A model generated the notes under the pieces. That model saw only the letters and a list, made by a program, of their open reading frames with translations, ran no database searches and was not told the DNA's origin. Below are positions 1-8,923 of a DNA stretch of 64,000 nucleotides, piece after piece. Both the position numbers and the translations under genes were made by a program. Position 1 is the stretch's first letter. The number at the start of each line of letters is the position of its first letter. Source of the stretch: 1-14-0-10-45-29 sp041650255 (GTDB taxonomy: Archaea; Micrarchaeota; Micrarchaeia; Anstonellales; Anstonellaceae); NCBI GenBank assembly GCA_041650255.1, contig JBAZLL010000005.1, forward strand, positions 1 through 64,000, read 5' to 3'.

Positions 1-2055
1 CCTTTAGTTGGCAATGACAAAGATGAACACGGATGTATTGGTTCTGCCGGATACAGCTGGTGCGAACAAAAACAAAAATGCATCCGAGTTTGGGAAGAAA
101 ATTGCACCCAATTAGTCGGCAGTAAAAAAGGACCTGCATCCGACGCAGTCGTTTTCAAAATAATGGATAACGAAAATGCAACCTCTGCAATATTATCTTC
201 TAAAATTGACTATTATCTGGATTCACTACCTACATCCGATGTTCTTTCGCTTCAAAACGATTCAAGAGTATCTCTTTATTCTGCAAGTTCAAGCATCTAC
301 GGATTTTATGTCAATCCCGCCCCTGCAAAGAGCGGCGAATTAAATCCATTCTCAATTCAGAAGGTTCGTCTCGGGTTGCAATATCTCATAGACCGCGATG
401 CAGTTGTAGATGAAGTATTCGGCGGGCTTGCAGTACCCACCTCAACCAACCCATGGTCCGGTCACCCCTCATACGAGATAATTCGTAACGTCAGTGAGAG
501 CTACAATATACAATCAAACTTGTCAAAAGCAAACTCTCTCATAACCGAGGGCATGACCGAGGCGGGCGCAACAAAAGAATCCGGAATTTGGACCTATAAT
601 AAAAAGCCGATAACACTTCAGCTGTTCTCCACAAATTATAGTGCATACAAATCAATGATGAATATCATTGCCACGTCGCTTGAAACGGCGGGCTTTGAAA
701 CGAATCTCTCAATCATAGTTTTCAACGTATCCTCCACGTTCCCGCCGTATTCAACCGATCCCGCAAAGCTTGAGTGGCATCTTGCTCCGACTGGATGGAT
801 ATACTACGATGTTCCCGGGCTTGATGCAACAAGCATTCCGGAAATGGATGAAGGCGAAGAAGGCTGGTGGGTATACAACAACACCGCCATCAGTTCAATA
901 CGTGAAAAAATGAAAAATTGCAAAAACGAAGCAGAGTGGGAACTTCTTGACCGCGAGCTTGCAAGTGCTTACCTAAATGATTCCACAGGTATCTGGCTCG
1001 CCGCTCCGGACAGCACATACGCGGCAAGCAGCAACGTTTACTCTCTTGCACAGGACAAATTCATCGGCATCGGCACATACTCCAACATCCGTGAGGCATA
1101 CACTTCAAAGAACAAAACGCTTGCAATCGGAGTGCCCGAGTTCTATTTTGAAGGCGATCCCTGGAACCCGGTGGTAATCAACAACATTTTCATGATGAAC
1201 GTGGTAAATTCAATTTACGATCCGGTCATTCGCACAAACACAAATACACTTAAGATTGAGCCGTTCAGGTGGGGCTTTACAATTGTCGGAAGTCCGGTTT
1301 CAAACATTTCTGTCCCTTCCGACGCATTTGTCTGGAATTACTCAAGCAAGAGCTGGGATTCAATCGGCGGCGGAAAGCTTGCAAAGACCAAAGTGACTTA
1401 TGATTTGTCAAATTATGTCGGAACAAAATGGCACCATGGGCAAAACATAACTTGGGCCGATGTTCTCTATTTTAGTGCAAGTACATGGGACAGAACCTAT
1501 GATGCAAAAAAGAGAGAGATTTCATCCACCCGCTGGAAAGACTCACTTGATTCAATAGTGGGTATGAAAATAAATGGCGAATCTCTGGAAGTTTATCTTA
1601 GCGACTGGAATGTGGATGACGAATCTCTCTTGCAGTTTGCCAAGATGTTCCAGCGTGCCGCACCTCTTGAAGAATATGCGGCAATGGATTCGGTTGTCTT
1701 TGGCAAAAATGAATTCAAATACCAATACGGGGAGTCGGATCGCAATATCACCAGTCTGAGTCTTGTAAACGGCAGTCATGTGCAAGATGTGCTTGCCGCC
1801 GCTCACAATTTGAAGTTTGCGCAAGTTTTGCCAATGGTGAGTGCAGGCGGGAAAACCTATCTGACACAAGCCGAGCTTTCATCCCGTGTTGCCTCGCTTG
1901 ATTCATGGAACGCCGCGCACAAGCATCTCATAATCAACGATGGCTCGTTTTATTTTGACCGATACGATGCGAAAGACGGTTCTGTATATCTCGTGGCATT
2001 CAGAGATGGCACATATCCGTTCTCGCCCGGATATTGGAGAGGAGATTCATCATAA
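1..2055 (+). CDS. ABC transporter solute-binding protein, family 5 (peptide type), 5' end outside window
   Basis: The frame is open from base 1, so the gene starts upstream; the ATG at 163 is internal. The visible part (684 residues) resembles extracytoplasmic peptide/nickel-binding proteins (SBP_bac_5), which deliver oligopeptides to an ABC importer. Family-like stretches include RLGLQYLIDRDAVVDEVF and a late KTKVTYDLSNYVGTKWHHGQ region with WADVLYF. Near its visible start (about residues 10-35 of the fragment) lies a cysteine-rich insert, GCIGSAGYSWCE followed by KCIRVWEENC, which is not part of the usual binding-protein fold. The C-terminus ends without an obvious membrane anchor. No ABC permease or ATPase follows; the next gene is an unrelated membrane protein 18 nt downstream. 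Family call fairly sure, substrate unknown. Confidence 0.75.
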   Translation, partial: PLVGNDKDEHGCIGSAGYSWCEQKQKCIRVWEENCTQLVGSKKGPASDAVVFKIMDNENATSAILSSKIDYYLDSLPTSDVLSLQNDSRVSLYSASSSIYGFYVNPAPAKSGELNPFSIQKVRLGLQYLIDRDAVVDEVFGGLAVPTSTNPWSGHPSYEIIRNVSESYNIQSNLSKANSLITEGMTEAGATKESGIWTYNKKPITLQLFSTNYSAYKSMMNIIATSLETAGFETNLSIIVFNVSSTFPPYSTDPAKLEWHLAPTGWIYYDVPGLDATSIPEMDEGEEGWWVYNNTAISSIREKMKNCKNEAEWELLDRELASAYLNDSTGIWLAAPDSTYAASSNVYSLAQDKFIGIGTYSNIREAYTSKNKTLAIGVPEFYFEGDPWNPVVINNIFMMNVVNSIYDPVIRTNTNTLKIEPFRWGFTIVGSPVSNISVPSDAFVWNYSSKSWDSIGGGKLAKTKVTYDLSNYVGTKWHHGQNITWADVLYFSASTWDRTYDAKKREISSTRWKDSLDSIVGMKINGESLEVYLSDWNVDDESLLQFAKMFQRAAPLEEYAAMDSVVFGKNEFKYQYGESDRNITSLSLVNGSHVQDVLAAAHNLKFAQVLPMVSAGGKTYLTQAELSSRVASLDSWNAAHKHLIINDGSFYFDRYDAKDGSVYLVAFRDGTYPFSPGYWRGDSS

Positions 2056-2073
2056 GAAAGGGTTTGTTTGTTC

Positions 2074-2709
2074 ATGTCCGAGTTGCTCCTGAAAATTATT
2101 CCATTGGCAATTGCTTCGGCGGCATCGCCGGTAATAATTGCAGTCACTCTCGCGCTCCTGTCAAAAAAAAGTTTTGGAACGCTTGGGGCATTTTTTCTCG
2201 GATGTGCAGTTGCCGCCCTCATTTTAGCCGGCATCGGCATCACATTTGCAACCGAAGATGATGTGGTTGCAAAAAGCATGGGGTTCTCGCCATCTATTTT
2301 TGATTTGGCGCTTGGCATATTATTTTTGGCAATCGGCGTGAAAATAATTCTTGAGAAACCCTCAGGCCAGTCAAATTTGCAGGGTAAGAATAAACGCAAA
2401 AGCCTAATCAAATGGTTTGCCATCGGTCTGATTGGCAGTCTCACAAATTTTGATGCGGCAATTCTAAACATCACCGCAATAAGAGAAATATTCAACTCCG
2501 GCATCACAACATTGCAAAAAATCGAACTGCTCGCACTCTGCGATTTCTTTCTCCTTTTGCCTATTTTGCTTCCCTGTATGATTTATGTATTCGCGCCTGC
2601 GGCTTCGCAAAGAGTGTTAACACCCGTCGCAGTCTGGCTGAAGAAATACGGCAATTACATCGTAGGTGTAATCTTCCTCTCGTTCGGAGTATTTTTGCTG
2701 CTCAAATAA
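2074..2709 (+). CDS. Polytopic membrane protein, GAP/LysE-like
   Basis: A protein of about 211 residues, almost entirely hydrophobic, with about six membrane segments split by a basic loop near residues 105-118 (GKNKRKSLIKW). The pattern, with small residues in helix 1 (AIASAASPVIIAVTLALLS) and a central cytoplasmic loop, resembles the GAP/LysE/cadmium-resistance group of small exporters; that assignment is by eye and the substrate is unknown. An upstream TTG at 2068 is possible, but the ATG at 2074 is preferred. It starts 18 nt after the solute-binding protein gene and may be co-transcribed with it. Confidence 0.6.
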   Translation: MSELLLKIIPLAIASAASPVIIAVTLALLSKKSFGTLGAFFLGCAVAALILAGIGITFATEDDVVAKSMGFSPSIFDLALGILFLAIGVKIILEKPSGQSNLQGKNKRKSLIKWFAIGLIGSLTNFDAAILNITAIREIFNSGITTLQKIELLALCDFFLLLPILLPCMIYVFAPAASQRVLTPVAVWLKKYGNYIVGVIFLSFGVFLLLK

Positions 2710-2841
2710 ATTTGAATTTAAAAAATTGCGACCAAGGCAATACGGTTTGTCCTCACCATTTCCAAGCCGCCGCCTCTTCATTTTTTTGGAACGATTCAAA
2801 CACTAAGCGGCATTCTTAAATTTACTCATCAAGACAAATGC

Positions 2842-4269
2842 ATGGCGGGCGGACTGTTCGGGCTGGGTGTAAACAGGTGGAATATACTATTTGTAATAAT
2901 GCTCACGGTTTTGATAGCTTCCCTTGACCAGACCGTTGTGGCAACCGCAATGCCCACAATTATTTTGGACTTGGGCGGGCTTGGAAGCATGAGCCTTGTT
3001 TTTGCCGCATACATGACTGCTGCATTGATAACCGTGACAATCAGCGGCAGTCTCGGGGATATTTACGGGAGGAAAAAACTCTACATTATCGGAATTGCGC
3101 TTTTCACAATCGGCTCTTTCCTGTGCGGTTTTTCGCAGGATATGCAAATGCTAATTGCCTTTCGCGCCATGCAAGGTGCGGGCGCCGGAATGTTAATGGT
3201 GCTCTCAATGGCAATGATGGGAGACATATTTTCTCCCCGCGAGCGCGGCAAATGGATAAGTCTCATCGCCGCAATATACGGTCTTGGTTCAATTTTTGGA
3301 CCGATGCTCGGTGCATTCATAACACAGGACTTGGGCTGGAGATGGGTTTTTTACGTAAATGTGCCAATCGGATTTCTCGCAATATGGCTGATGCACAAGG
3401 CAAATTATGCTCAAACTCTTCACAAAAAAGCCAACGTGGATTTTGCAGGTTGCATATTGTTCATGATATTCATAATCACGTTCATGTCATATGCCCAAAC
3501 TCAATTGTGGCTGCTCACATCAATGTTGGCAGTAGAAATCGCAATCATAATTCTCGCACTGATATTATTTGTGCGTCAGGAGCACATTGCCGCCCAACCC
3601 ATATTACCTCCGTATCTTTTTGCAAATTCAATATTTATCATCGCGATAATTTGCTCATTCATACTCAACGCCGCTCTTTTTGGTGCAATCTCGTTCGTGC
3701 CCCAATATGTTGAAACAATAATGGGCGGCGGGCCGATGGACGCCGGCAAGGCGCTCACTCCACTGCTTCTTTCATCAGTGCTCTCCATGGTTGCGGTTGG
3801 GCAAATAACCTCCAGAACCGGCAAATACAAACTGGTCGGAATAATCGCAACCATTATTGTCTGCATCGGACTATGGTTGCTTGCAGGTCTGCAACAGGGC
3901 TCGTCATATTCTACCGTACTAATCGCGCTCACCGTGCTTGGCATCGGTCTTGGTCCCCAAACATATCTTTACACTCTGATAGTACAAAATGCATTTGCCA
4001 GTTGCAAAATCGGGGTTGCAACATCCGGCGTTACATTCTTTAGAAATCTCGGCTCTGTGCTGGGCGTGATAATTTTTGGGGCAGTAATAAATTTCGTGAG
4101 CCAGGTTAGCGTGATAACAACTGCGGCCGACAAAGCGGCATACTTAAGCGGACTTCAAACAGCATTCACAATTTCACTTGCACTATCTGTAATCTGCGTT
4201 TTTCTTCTATTGGTAATAAAAGAAATACCTCTGCGAGCGAAAAACTCCGGCGCCGTTGCGTCCGGTTAA
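2842..4269 (+). CDS. MFS drug exporter, DHA2 (EmrB/QacA) family
   Basis: 475 residues with about 14 predicted membrane segments, the size and topology of the DHA2 branch of the major facilitator superfamily, proton-driven multidrug exporters. The N-terminus shows SLDQTVVATAMPTII, the usual DHA2 helix-1 motif (LD.TIVNVALP), followed by motif A-like GSLGDIYGRKK in loop 2-3 and RAMQGAGAGM in helix 4 (motif B R..QG.G). A TATA-like CTTAAATTTA lies about 20-30 nt before the ATG, so the transcript has little or no leader. It stands alone between the GAP-like protein and the amino-acid antiporter. Substrate unknown. Confidence 0.85.
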   Translation: MAGGLFGLGVNRWNILFVIMLTVLIASLDQTVVATAMPTIILDLGGLGSMSLVFAAYMTAALITVTISGSLGDIYGRKKLYIIGIALFTIGSFLCGFSQDMQMLIAFRAMQGAGAGMLMVLSMAMMGDIFSPRERGKWISLIAAIYGLGSIFGPMLGAFITQDLGWRWVFYVNVPIGFLAIWLMHKANYAQTLHKKANVDFAGCILFMIFIITFMSYAQTQLWLLTSMLAVEIAIIILALILFVRQEHIAAQPILPPYLFANSIFIIAIICSFILNAALFGAISFVPQYVETIMGGGPMDAGKALTPLLLSSVLSMVAVGQITSRTGKYKLVGIIATIIVCIGLWLLAGLQQGSSYSTVLIALTVLGIGLGPQTYLYTLIVQNAFASCKIGVATSGVTFFRNLGSVLGVIIFGAVINFVSQVSVITTAADKAAYLSGLQTAFTISLALSVICVFLLLVIKEIPLRAKNSGAVASG

Positions 4270-4325
4270 TCATTTATTAAACTATTGATTGTAATCGAAA
4301 ACAGACGGGTAAGAGGGGGATACTA

Positions 4326-5795
4326 ATGGCATCCAATGGCACATTCAAGTTGAGTTTGCTGGCATTTGTCTTGCTGACATTTGCGGCATTGATGAGTATC
4401 AGAACATTTCCTACTCAAGGAGTGGTGGGCTGGGAGTCAATAGCATTCTGCCTCATCGCGGTAATAATATACTTGATACCCGCATCCCTCGTTTCAGCCG
4501 AGCTTGCAACCGGCTGGCCCGAAGAGGGCGGTATTTATGCTTGGGTGAAAACCGCATTCGGACAAAAATGGGGTTTTACTGCCATCTGGTTGCAATGGTT
4601 TCAGATGACAATCGGCTTCATCAGCGTTCTCACATTTATCGCCGCGACACTTGCATATCTTTTCAACCCTGCACTCGCGGAAAACAAGCTCTTTGAATTT
4701 TTGATAATCGTCCTTATTTGGTGGGGCTTTACAATACTAAATTTCAAGGGAATGAAAACATATTCCAAAATAAGTTCAATCTCGGTGGTAATCGGAACTT
4801 TCATTCCCGCGGCCGTGCTCATACTGGGCGGGTTGCTTTACATCGCGATGGGAAATCCGGTTCAGCTCACACTCCAGCCAACCATGGCGGACTTAATGCC
4901 CAATCTCTCATCGCTTTCCAATCTGGTGCTATTGGTGACATTCGTGTTCGTGTTCATCGGCATTGAAATGACCGCGACACATGCAAACGAAATAAAAGAC
5001 GTGCAGAAAAATTACCCCTTAGGCATTCTCACCGTGGGCATCGTGACCACACTTGTCGGAGTAATAGGTGCACTCGTAGTTGCAATGCTCGTGCCTATCG
5101 GCAGTCTCAATCTGCTTGCCGGAATAATGCAAACATTTCAGGTAATTTTCCAAAGCTTCGGGGTATCATGGCTTGTAAAAGTTTTTGCATTCCTCATCGT
5201 GATTGGCGCGGCGGGTCAGGTTTCCACATGGATACTCGGACCAGTGCGCGGGCTCTTTGCAACCGCACGCGACGGAATGTTGCCGCCGATTTTGCAAAAG
5301 AAAAACGAGAACGGAATACCCGTGAACATGCTTATCTTTCAGGCACTCATGATAACTTTCTGGGGTGCAGTCTATGTACTTTTGCCCGGAGGAGTGAATA
5401 GCTCGTTTTGGATGCTGTTTGCACTCACCACCGCGGTCTATATCGTAATGTATTTTCTTATGTACGCATCCGCAATCAAACTTCGCTACTCTCATCCCGA
5501 CGTGCCGCGGTCGTTTTCAATTCCCGGCGGCAAGGCGGGCATGTGGCTGGTAGCAGGATTCGGCATTCTTGCAATGGCGGGTTTATTCATACTTGCGCTA
5601 ATGCCTCCCAGTCAAATCAAAGAGAGCAAAGATTATGTCGCATTCATGTTAATCGGCACGCTTGCGGTGGTTGCAGTCCCGCTTCTTATTTACCACTTTA
5701 GAAAACCCGAGTGGAAACCTGCGCAAAAATCCGAAACGGTGAATAAAAGAAAAACGAAAGCTTCCAAGGCAGGAAAGAGAAAAACCCGCAGGTGA
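4326..5795 (+). CDS. APC-family amino acid antiporter, partner of the decarboxylase
   Basis: 489 residues, about 12 membrane segments and a lysine-rich tail (KRKTKASKAGKRKTRR). Sequence marks such as YLIPASLVSAELATGWPEEG followed by GIYAWVKTAFG, and the ILGPVRGLFATARDGMLPP stretch, match the glutamate:GABA and tyrosine:tyramine antiporter branch of the amino acid-polyamine-organocation superfamily. A ribosome site AGAGGGGG lies 7 nt before the ATG. The stop codon TGA overlaps the ribosome binding region of the following decarboxylase gene, so the two form a tight pair: substrate in, decarboxylation product out, which consumes a cytoplasmic proton and generates proton motive force. Which amino acid is exchanged cannot be told from sequence; tyrosine is suggested by the partner. 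Confidence 0.85.
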   Translation: MASNGTFKLSLLAFVLLTFAALMSIRTFPTQGVVGWESIAFCLIAVIIYLIPASLVSAELATGWPEEGGIYAWVKTAFGQKWGFTAIWLQWFQMTIGFISVLTFIAATLAYLFNPALAENKLFEFLIIVLIWWGFTILNFKGMKTYSKISSISVVIGTFIPAAVLILGGLLYIAMGNPVQLTLQPTMADLMPNLSSLSNLVLLVTFVFVFIGIEMTATHANEIKDVQKNYPLGILTVGIVTTLVGVIGALVVAMLVPIGSLNLLAGIMQTFQVIFQSFGVSWLVKVFAFLIVIGAAGQVSTWILGPVRGLFATARDGMLPPILQKKNENGIPVNMLIFQALMITFWGAVYVLLPGGVNSSFWMLFALTTAVYIVMYFLMYASAIKLRYSHPDVPRSFSIPGGKAGMWLVAGFGILAMAGLFILALMPPSQIKESKDYVAFMLIGTLAVVAVPLLIYHFRKPEWKPAQKSETVNKRKTKASKAGKRKTRR

Positions 5796-5800
5796 TTTTG

Positions 5801-7690
5801 ATGGACAAAAAATCAAAAAAGAAATCCGCCCGTTCAAAAGATGTTGAAGTAAAAGCGCTTTTCTTAGGTCCCAAATCCGAGAACCGCGATTATTTCAAAA
5901 GCACGCTGGATTTTCTGATGGACGAGCACATGCACTGGCGCAGGGATTTTCATCCCGAAGACCGCGAAATCTCGTCAAAGGATGAAATGCGCGCCAAGAA
6001 TTATCAAAAGACACTGGACAAGTCAACCGAGGTTCTGTCCGACCTTTCCGCAAAACTTAAGGAAACTTCAATGCCATGGTTTTCTGCCCGCTATCTTGGG
6101 CACATGAATTCGGATACGCTAATGGTAGCCAATCTTGCATACATGGCTGCGCTTTTATACAATCCCAACAATGTGGCGTACGAAGCATCCACTGCCACCA
6201 CTCCAATGGAGATAGAAGTGGGAAAAGATTTTGCCACCATGCTCGGCTTTGACCAAAAAACTTCATGGGGGCACATCACCACCGATGGCACCATCGCCAA
6301 TTACGAAGGGCTTTGGATGGCACGCAATCTCAAATCATTTCCGCTTGCTGTGAAAAAAGTCAAACCCTCTTTGGTAAAAGGAATGAGTGATTGGCAGCTT
6401 CTCAACATGCCTGTGAAAAAGGCGCTTGACCTTGTCGACAAGGTGAAAAAATCCGGCTGTTTTGAAAAAGTGCGCAACGAAACCGTGCGAGGCACCGGAG
6501 TTGGCGAGGGAAAGCTTGGAGTGGTGCTCGTTCCGCAATCCAAACATTACTCGTGGGTAAAAGCCGCGGACATTCTCGGTATCGGAAATCGGAATTTTAT
6601 AGAGGTGCAGGTGGACGAGCATTTTCGCATGGACATTGGTGCACTCAAAAAAGAAATTGATTCTCACATTGCAAAAAAAATTCCCATAATGGCAGTGGTG
6701 GGAGTAGTAGGTACAACCGAAGAAGGCGCAATAGACAAAATCGCGGAAATATCCAAATTGCGCAGTCAATATGAAAAGAGAGGAATCTCTTTCTATTTTC
6801 ATGTGGATGCGGCGTACGGCGGCTATTCCCGCGCGCTTTTTCTTGACGAGAAAAGCCGCTTCATGAATTATGATGTGCTGAAAAAGCGCCTGTTCACGGA
6901 CAAAGTTTTTGTTGGAAATCACACATACCCCAACAAGGAAATTTACGACTCATACAAATCAATTCCAAATGCGGACTCCATTACAATTGATCCTCACAAA
7001 ATGGGCTACATACCTTATGCTGCCGGAGGCATTGCAATCAAGGACCGGCGCATACTTGATTTGATTTCCTATTTCGCGGCATACGTATTTGAATCCGGAA
7101 AGGATTCGCCGGTGCTTCTTGGCTCGTATATAATGGAGGGTTCTAAAGCCGGTGCAACTGCCGCCGCTGTTTGGGCAAGTCATCGAACAATCCCTCTCAA
7201 CATAACTGGTTATGGAGAGATAATTGGCAGAAGCATAGAAGCCGCGCAAATGTTTACGCGTTCGCTTGAGTCAACCAAAATCCTCAAGGTAAAAGGCAGG
7301 GAATTTATCGTGCAACCGCTTGTCAAGACTCCCGACTTTAACATAATCTGCATGGCATTTAATGAGAAGGGCAATACGAACCTTGAGAAAATGAACCGCT
7401 TTAATTCGCGCATCTATACCGAGGCGTCATATCAAAGCGGTCCGGTTTATAGAAATGACTGGATAACTTCAAACACCGAACTTGCGCGGGAAGATTACGG
7501 GGATGCACCAAGGGAATTTGTCAAGCGGATGGGAATACCCCAAAAGGAATGGGATCGGGTGGGAAAAGTGCGCGTGTTGCGCGTTTGCATGCTCAATCCC
7601 TTCATCTCCAACTTCCAAAACCACCACGACCTCTGGCAGGGCTTTTTGAAAATACTTGAGGAAAAGATTGAGGGCGCAATGGACAAATAA
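5801..7690 (+). CDS. PLP-dependent amino acid decarboxylase, tyrosine decarboxylase-like
   Basis: About 629 residues, a group II PLP decarboxylase. The length (about 620, against about 460 for GadB) and long collinear stretches such as YLGHMNSDTL, NNVAYEAS, KHYSWVKAADILGIG, HVDAAYGGYSRALFLDE and SITIDPHKMGYIPY match the tyrosine decarboxylases of lactic acid bacteria as I recall them. Lys in DPHKMGY is the PLP Schiff-base lysine and the HVDAA aspartate binds the pyridine nitrogen. Likely reaction: L-tyrosine (or a related acid) to amine plus CO2 in the cytoplasm. A GTG at 5792 is possible, but the ATG at 5801 has the motif AGGTGAT 7 nt upstream. Operonic with the antiporter. Strong likeness to a bacterial enzyme suggests transfer. 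Confidence 0.85.
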   Translation: MDKKSKKKSARSKDVEVKALFLGPKSENRDYFKSTLDFLMDEHMHWRRDFHPEDREISSKDEMRAKNYQKTLDKSTEVLSDLSAKLKETSMPWFSARYLGHMNSDTLMVANLAYMAALLYNPNNVAYEASTATTPMEIEVGKDFATMLGFDQKTSWGHITTDGTIANYEGLWMARNLKSFPLAVKKVKPSLVKGMSDWQLLNMPVKKALDLVDKVKKSGCFEKVRNETVRGTGVGEGKLGVVLVPQSKHYSWVKAADILGIGNRNFIEVQVDEHFRMDIGALKKEIDSHIAKKIPIMAVVGVVGTTEEGAIDKIAEISKLRSQYEKRGISFYFHVDAAYGGYSRALFLDEKSRFMNYDVLKKRLFTDKVFVGNHTYPNKEIYDSYKSIPNADSITIDPHKMGYIPYAAGGIAIKDRRILDLISYFAAYVFESGKDSPVLLGSYIMEGSKAGATAAAVWASHRTIPLNITGYGEIIGRSIEAAQMFTRSLESTKILKVKGREFIVQPLVKTPDFNIICMAFNEKGNTNLEKMNRFNSRIYTEASYQSGPVYRNDWITSNTELAREDYGDAPREFVKRMGIPQKEWDRVGKVRVLRVCMLNPFISNFQNHHDLWQGFLKILEEKIEGAMDK

Positions 7691-7692
7691 TA

Positions 7693-7699
7693 TTTTTTT
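7693..7699 (+). terminator. T-run after the decarboxylase gene
   Basis: A run of seven T starts three bases after the decarboxylase stop codon, followed by a second T-run. Archaeal transcripts commonly end at such oligo-T tracts; the genes converge here. Confidence 0.45.
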
Positions 7700-7753
7700 A
7701 ATGTTTTTGCACGCGCCACTTTTTTGGCGCAAATATTTTCCATGTTGCTAGGG

Positions 7754-8521
7754 TTAAATTGATTTTTTGTGCCCCATGAATGATTCAAATTGTCGGACTG
7801 ATTCGTGTGTGGGTCTGTCAAACACCTCGAATATCATCGGTCCGCAAATGTTTGCAGCTTCCATCTGCCCGACCAGGCGCTTCCAGTTAATTTGTCCAGC
7901 CCCGATTGCAATGTGGTCGTTCTTCCCGTCATTGTCGTGGATGTGCATTGCGCATATGCGGTCGCTCAGATGTTTGAATGAGGAATAAATGTCCCACGAA
8001 AAGGCTGCATGACCTGTGTCAAAACAGACTCTCAAACGCGGGTCGGAAATTTCGGCAAATAAAACATCAAAATCAGAAAGTTCCCCTCCCAATCTGTTTT
8101 TCTCTGATACTGACGAATTGGGCTTGGTGTTTTCAATAGCCAGAGCGAACTCTCCTTTCTGCTCAAGGACCGAGCGCACAAAGCACGCGGCATTTTTCAG
8201 GTGAGATGCTCTGTCTCCCGACACGAAATGCCCTAAGTGCATGGTAAGATGAGTACCATTAACTGCCATCAGAGTTAGCGCCGCCCGCTTAGCGTATTCA
8301 ATGTCTTTTTGTTTGCATTCAGCCGGATTGAATGTCCCTTTCCATGGTAGATGGAAGCTGATGCCCAATCCAGAGGAAACCAAAAGCGGAGTCAATCTCT
8401 CCACTTCATGCAAAGGCACGCGGGTAAGGTCAATTTCCATGTGCGGGATGCCGCTGCTTCGGCAGTATTTGATGCTCGGGTCAATGTTCTCAAAGCACAG
8501 CATTCCAAATCCAAAACTCAT
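7754..8521 (-). CDS. Sugar phosphate isomerase/endonuclease-like TIM-barrel protein
   Basis: 255 residues of the xylose isomerase-like TIM-barrel superfamily, which includes AP endonuclease IV and sugar isomerases/epimerases. Visible motifs: FHLPWKG in an early strand, LTMHLGHFVSG, FALAIENTKP (metal-binding Glu), RVCFDTGHAAFSWD, ICAMHIHDNDGKNDHIAIGAGQ (His and Asp metal ligands) and a terminal PMIFEVFDRP. The pattern of Glu, Asp, His ligands at strand ends is intact, so an active divalent-metal enzyme is expected. Substrate cannot be inferred. It converges on the decarboxylase gene and stands alone. Confidence 0.75.
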   Translation of the reverse strand: MSFGFGMLCFENIDPSIKYCRSSGIPHMEIDLTRVPLHEVERLTPLLVSSGLGISFHLPWKGTFNPAECKQKDIEYAKRAALTLMAVNGTHLTMHLGHFVSGDRASHLKNAACFVRSVLEQKGEFALAIENTKPNSSVSEKNRLGGELSDFDVLFAEISDPRLRVCFDTGHAAFSWDIYSSFKHLSDRICAMHIHDNDGKNDHIAIGAGQINWKRLVGQMEAANICGPMIFEVFDRPTHESVRQFESFMGHKKSI

Positions 8522-8639
8522 AGGAATCTATATCCAATACGCCGGGGTTGTTTTTATCTCTGCTCTGAGCCGATTTAAAGTGGAAACAATTTGCTTCAGC
8601 ATAACCTTCTTTAATATCTCTCTCGCTAAATAAATTCAA

Positions 8640-8686
8640 GGGGTCGTTCCACAACCCCGTGCAGGTGTTCAATGCTAACGCCTGCA
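8640..8686 (+). other. Two adjacent hairpins upstream of tRNA-Trp
   Basis: GGGGT (8640-8644) pairs with ACCCC (8654-8658), and TGCAGGTGTT (8660-8669) pairs with AACGCCTGCA (8677-8686) with one G-U. An A/T-rich CTAAATAAATTC just upstream could be a TATA box, which would place the second hairpin in the 5' leader of the pre-tRNA. The function is unknown. Confidence 0.35.
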
Positions 8687-8705
8687 TAATATAATGTGGA
8701 AGCAC

Positions 8706-8882
8706 GGGGTCGTGGCGTAAGCTGGTAGCGCGGCAGGCTCCAGGTGGCCCCTTTTCTTTCTTTGATAAAGAAAGAAAAGGCCCCAGGGTTCAAAAGAAAG
8801 AAACTCTGGACTTTCATCACGAAAGAAAGGCAAAAGGGCAATAAGAAACCTGCATGTTAGGGTTCAAATCCCTACGATCCCA
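8706..8882 (+). tRNA. tRNA-Trp (anticodon CCA) with 104-nt intron
   Basis: The acceptor stem GGGGTCG (8706-8712) pairs with CGATCCC (8875-8881), with discriminator A8882 and no encoded CCA. The D stem is GCGT/GCGC with a GG-containing loop. The anticodon stem GCAGG (8733-8737) pairs with CCTGC (8849-8853). The loop is C-T-CCA-G plus A8848, so anticodon CCA occupies 8740-8742. The T arm is TAGGG-TTCAAAT-CCCTA. The intron (8744-8847) sits between positions 37 and 38, the usual archaeal place, to be cut by the tRNA splicing endonuclease. In it, CCTTTTCTTTCTTT (8750-8763) pairs perfectly with 8767-8780. Unlike the well-known euryarchaeal tRNA-Trp introns it shows no clear box C/D guide. The exact splice sites are inferred. 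Confidence 0.9.
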
Positions 8883-8888
8883 CTAGGC

Positions 8889-8923
8889 TTTTTCTTTTTC
8901 TTTCGCGGAAAGAAAAAGAAAAA
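8889..8923. repeat. Perfect 16-bp pyrimidine/purine hairpin
   Basis: TTTTTCTTTTTCTTTC (8889-8904), loop GCG, then its exact complement (8908-8923), starting 7 nt after the tRNA. It could end tRNA transcription, or it may be a copy of a repeat family: similar hairpins lie in the tRNA intron and at 61482-61512. Confidence 0.6.

Noticed and set aside
5801..7690. Glutamate decarboxylase (GadB)
   Set aside because: The protein is about 160 residues longer than GadB and follows the long tyrosine-decarboxylase type throughout, although the adjacent antiporter alone would also fit a glutamate system.
8744..8847. Box C/D guide within the tRNA-Trp intron
   Set aside because: TTGATAA and CTGGA are only distant likenesses to boxes C and D and are not spaced as a guide RNA; the separate sRNA at 14296 fills that role better.
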